From assembly GCA_004556985.1 (NCBI GenBank), contig SFFC01000005.1:1-42468 (forward strand): 42,468 bases of DNA, read 5' to 3'. Positions 41,437-42,468 of the stretch are shown here, in pieces (the stretch's first letter is position 1; each line of letters begins with the position of its first letter). The notes under the pieces are model-generated. The model had not been told where the DNA came from. It saw only the letters and a program-made list of their open reading frames with translations, and made no database searches. Origin of the DNA: Clostridiales bacterium. Its GTDB lineage: Bacteria > Bacillota > Clostridia > Christensenellales > Aristaeellaceae. The translations under genes were made by a program, and so were the position numbers.

Positions 41437-42183
41437 ATGATCAGACGGTTTGAGATCGACTTTACGCCGAGCGCGGACAGGCGGATGGTGCGCGTCTACA
41501 TCCCGGAGGGGGAGGGGCCCTGTCCCGTGATGTATATGTTTGACGGGCAGAATGCCTTTGACGACCGGGAGGCCGCCTACGGGCGAAGCTGGAACCTGCG
41601 AACCTTTCTGGATGAATGGCCGAAGCGGATGGTCGTCGTCGCGCTGCAGAGCAGCCTGGAGCGGGACAGGCGCCTGGCGGAATACTGCCCCTATCATCTG
41701 GAGCCAAAGCTCTGGGAGGGCCTTCGCGGCCGGGGACGGGCCACCGTCGAATGGCTGGTCGAGACGCTCAAGCCGAGGATCGACAGGGAGTTTGACACGC
41801 TGCCCTCCCGGGCATGCACGGGCGTGATGGGCGCGTCAATGGGCGCTCTGTTGGCGCTGTACGCCGCCACGGCGCGCAACGACGTCTTCTCCAAGGCCGC
41901 CTGCGTTTCGCCCAGGCTGGCCATGTGCTTTGCGGAGGCGAGCAGCCAGATCGGCAGCGCGCAAATCAGCCCGGACACGCGCATCTACCTCTCCTGGGGC
42001 GAAAACGAGGCGCGGGATCAGCGCCTCCTCGCGCGCACGACGGCGCAGAGCCTGACGGTGGCGAACCTGCTGATGGCCAAGGGCGCGCGCGTCTATCCCC
42101 ATTTGCAGGAGGACGGGCGGCACTGCGAGGAGGACTGGAGGCGGCAGGTGCCGGAATTTATGCGCTTTCTCTGGCTGGAATGA
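41437..42183 (+). CDS. Esterase, alpha/beta hydrolase fold (putative esterase family)
   Basis: A 248-residue cytoplasmic enzyme of the putative-esterase (EstD/Fes-like) family. It opens with YIPEGEGPCPVMYMFDGQNAF. The nucleophile motif GASMG is at 132-136 (Ser 134), followed by LYLSWGENEARDQ and a late DGRHCEEDW with the catalytic histidine. Such enzymes hydrolyse acetyl, feruloyl or siderophore esters; the substrate is undetermined here. GGAGG precedes ATG 41437. The frame is open upstream but without a start signal. Confidence 0.82.
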   Translation: MIRRFEIDFTPSADRRMVRVYIPEGEGPCPVMYMFDGQNAFDDREAAYGRSWNLRTFLDEWPKRMVVVALQSSLERDRRLAEYCPYHLEPKLWEGLRGRGRATVEWLVETLKPRIDREFDTLPSRACTGVMGASMGALLALYAATARNDVFSKAACVSPRLAMCFAEASSQIGSAQISPDTRIYLSWGENEARDQRLLARTTAQSLTVANLLMAKGARVYPHLQEDGRHCEEDWRRQVPEFMRFLWLE

Positions 42184-42330
42184 AAAGAAAGAAAGGGACG
42201 ATGCGGCCGGGCGGGGGAAAAACAAATCCCCTGCCTGCTCGCTCACATGGATGGAATGCCCGGGAAAAAGAGGAAATTGCCCGCGCTGCGGCGAAAAGAC
42301 ACGCATCGGATACCAAAGGAGAGAGACGCC

Positions 42331-42468
42331 ATGCTGCAGACGACGCTGTGCTATTATGAGCGGGACGGAAAGACCCTGATGCTTCACCGGGTCAAAAAGA
42401 AAAACGATGTCAACCACGACAAGTGGATCGGCGTCGGCGGGAAGTTTGAGCCGGGCGAGAGCCCGGAG
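42331..42468 (+). CDS. NUDIX hydrolase, 8-oxo-dGTP diphosphatase-like (partial)
   Basis: Only the first 46 residues are inside the window. They read LCYYERDGKTLMLHRVKKKN, then KWIGVGGKFEPGESPE, the strand and the start of the NUDIX box (G-x5-E). This looks like the MutT/YtkD-like group that cleans oxidised nucleotides. AAAGGAG lies upstream of ATG 42331. The catalytic REVxEE part lies beyond the right edge. Confidence 0.85.
   Translation, partial: MLQTTLCYYERDGKTLMLHRVKKKNDVNHDKWIGVGGKFEPGESPE

Overview
The window reads as chromosomal DNA from an endospore-forming, GC-rich member of the Clostridia (Firmicutes). The evidence is a spoVAC-spoVAD-spoVAE operon, a sleB-ypeB pair, a cysteine-rich coat-like protein, strong Shine-Dalgarno sites (GGAGG type), sigma-A promoters of TTGACA-17-TATAAT type and a 6S-like RNA. 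Most genes look GC-rich, so long open frames on the opposite strand are common and were treated as shadows. A finer taxonomic placement (for example a gut Christensenellales-like lineage) is a guess.

Bases 1-2890 are the downstream side of an rRNA operon and look like a decayed islet. The 3' part of a 5S rRNA gene and its terminator are followed by two scrambled 5S-derived units. Next come a roughly 400-base IS66-type remnant with 15-base terminal inverted repeats and a broken tnpA, an AT-richer GNAT acetyltransferase, a frameshifted Bfd-like iron-sulfur fragment and a serine hydrolase.

Bases 3059-5240 hold the spoVA operon (dipicolinic acid transport). Bases 5269-7474 hold a TPR membrane protein (minus strand) and a class I mannose-6-phosphate isomerase (plus strand). 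Bases 7528-14070 form a hexuronate module: TRAP transporter dctP-dctQ-dctM, mannonate dehydratase uxuA, fructuronate reductase uxuB and a GntR/FCD regulator. A perfect palindrome lies inside the uxuA promoter spacer.

Bases 14125-19310 hold a secreted serine hydrolase, a small CxxC protein, an orphan minus-strand small RNA candidate, an Xaa-Pro aminopeptidase-ispE pair and the sleB gene. ypeB follows, then a cluster of palindromic hairpins that separates it from the convergent Cys-rich protein gene.

Bases 21550-28480 run on the plus strand: a flippase, a CbbX/SpoVK-type AAA ATPase with a TerB-like N-terminus, a Uup-type ABC-F protein, a secreted alpha/beta hydrolase and a stalk-domain lipoprotein. 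A 6S-like RNA follows at about 28576-28796. Divergent apbE and a SpoIID protein with six SH3 repeats come next, then miaA and a 49-residue protein.

Bases 34244-42468 hold a GNAT-kinase fusion and a DUF6062 protein (minus), a SPOR-like protein (plus), and a minus-strand operon of a MATE transporter and two flavoproteins with a structured leader. The window ends with an esterase and the start of a NUDIX gene (plus). No tRNA, CRISPR array or prophage was seen.
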